From Choristoneura fumiferana (lineage: Eukaryota; Arthropoda; Insecta; Lepidoptera; Tortricidae), in NCBI RefSeq assembly GCF_025370935.1, contig NC_133490.1, positions 7,519,901 through 7,583,900 of the forward strand: a DNA stretch of 64,000 nt, given 5' to 3'. A program made the translations under genes and the position numbers. Shown here in pieces: positions 63,221 through 64,000 of this stretch. Each line of letters starts with the position of its first letter. The stretch's first letter is position 1. Under the pieces are notes generated by a model. The model searched no databases, had not been told where the DNA came from, and was given only the letters and a program-made list of their open reading frames with translations.

Positions 63221-63418
63221 CTGTGACAAACGAAGACGCGCGTCAAAGAATTGTTGCAAAAAGTGCTGTATATGTAGTTCCCAATTTTTGTATAAGATAT
63301 AAAGTAGGGCAAACGTTGGCTTATCGATGAACACATGGTAGTTCAGTGATACTGCGTTATTATCTTACGTTGACTAGGTATATGTGTAAGATAATAAAGC
63401 AATATTTGCGAATTACCA

Positions 63419-63522
63419 TGTACGGTCAGCATCAAAAGTAGCACCACACAAAATACAAATTTGACAAATGTGTTAAAACGATGGAGTAAAAAAGATCCGC
63501 TACTTTTGATGCTGACTGTACC
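63419..63522. repeat. Foldback MITE (TACGGTCAGCATCAAAAGTAGC)
   Basis: TACGGTCAGCATCAAAAGTAGC and GCTACTTTTGATGCTGACTGTACC are inverted ends around about 60 bp of AT-rich DNA. It lies 200 bp upstream of first exon B. Confidence 0.85.
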
Positions 63523-63529
63523 TATCACC

Positions 63530-64000
63530 GATAAGCCAAGGTTTGCTCTATTAATCCCGGAGAACATACAACGAATATCCCTACCCCAACGGATATCTGT
63601 TTGCCACACATTGCCACTCAACTTGCAAATTCTTCAAGCTACGTCGATTACTTTGTTCTTCGGTAAATTTCCGTATTCCGGACGTATGGATACTTGACTT
63701 TAATTACTACGCTGATTACTAAGCCGGTTTAAGGACAGTCGCCATACAGCTTACCATAAGTTAGTTAACGGAAGCCACAACTACTTTCATTATGGAAACC
63801 GGACATATCCAGTTAATATAAGGTTCTAGGTAAAATTACCTTCAGAAGCCTAGATTTAAGCTGCGTTTTCAAAAGAGATGAGCGGAGCGAGAATAGGTAA
63901 ATGAAGTTTACAATATTTATTAAGAAAATATTAAGAAAATACAAAATATAAATAAGACTAAAACTACTATTAAATTGAAATAACTAAAACTAAAACTTTA
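63530..64000. other. Upstream of neprilysin first exon B; nothing recognised
   Basis: No exon or clear repeat. From 63,899 the DNA is A-rich (ACTAAAACTACTATTAAATTG...), perhaps the end of a retroposon continuing beyond the window. Confidence 0.35.

Noticed and set aside
63098..63336. Longer 78-residue start upstream of neprilysin exon B
   Set aside because: The upstream part (FALLYILYKNW...) is preceded by no signal and ends at an acceptor-like TTTGTCACAG directly before the inner ATG, so the shorter start is preferred.

Overview
This window is nuclear DNA from a lepidopteran (moth or butterfly). Three multi-exon, insect-type genes, all on the minus strand, sit among interspersed repeats typical of Lepidoptera. 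The repeats include RTE-like LINE tails, tRNA-derived SINEs sharing a LINE-like 3' tail, LEP1-type Helitron-like elements (TC...CTAG), and many foldback or MITE-like palindromes. There are no operons, CRISPR arrays or prokaryotic signals. Gene models were built by hand from conserved protein segments joined at GT/AG sites with compatible phases. No alignment was run.

Region 1 (1-3,345): the 5' half of a Cys-loop ligand-gated chloride channel, most like insect pHCl. Five exons encode the signal peptide, most of the extracellular domain and the 15-residue Cys-loop. The transmembrane exons lie beyond the left edge. Region 2 (3,346-9,595): intergenic DNA with foldback elements and degraded SINEs or LINEs.

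Region 3 (9,596-16,345): one gene whose four coding exons join in frame to 1,140 residues. The protein consists almost entirely of nine tandem MADF/Myb-SANT-like modules, and every coding intron is phase 1. A candidate 5' noncoding exon ends at 16,159. Region 4 (16,346-22,289): repeats, including a CG-rich 347-bp foldback, then about 2.4 kb of repeat-poor AT-rich DNA that may be the long 3' UTR of the next gene.

Region 5 (22,290-63,220): a neprilysin-family (M13) type II membrane zinc metallopeptidase of more than 40 kb. Thirteen shared exons encode the membrane anchor and ectodomain, with HELTH at 668-672, the third zinc ligand in ENIAD at 728, and a C-terminal CEVW. Two alternative phase-0 first exons (54,444-54,710 and 63,110-63,220) would give different cytoplasmic tails, for 832- or 780-residue proteins. 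Its introns, above all the 19-kb intron between 35,473 and 54,443, are mostly transposon debris, with several nested insertions dated by target-site duplications.

The most unusual items are the nine-module DNA-binding-like protein, an 881-bp element made of dispersed short palindromic motifs inserted in a foldback with an 8-bp duplication, a matryoshka of nested foldbacks at 32,825-33,426, and a hairpin family with arms of about 98 bp near 45.2-45.4 kb. The three genes have no evident functional link: one is a neuronal or epithelial-type channel, one a probable chromatin or DNA-binding factor, and one a peptide-degrading ectoenzyme.
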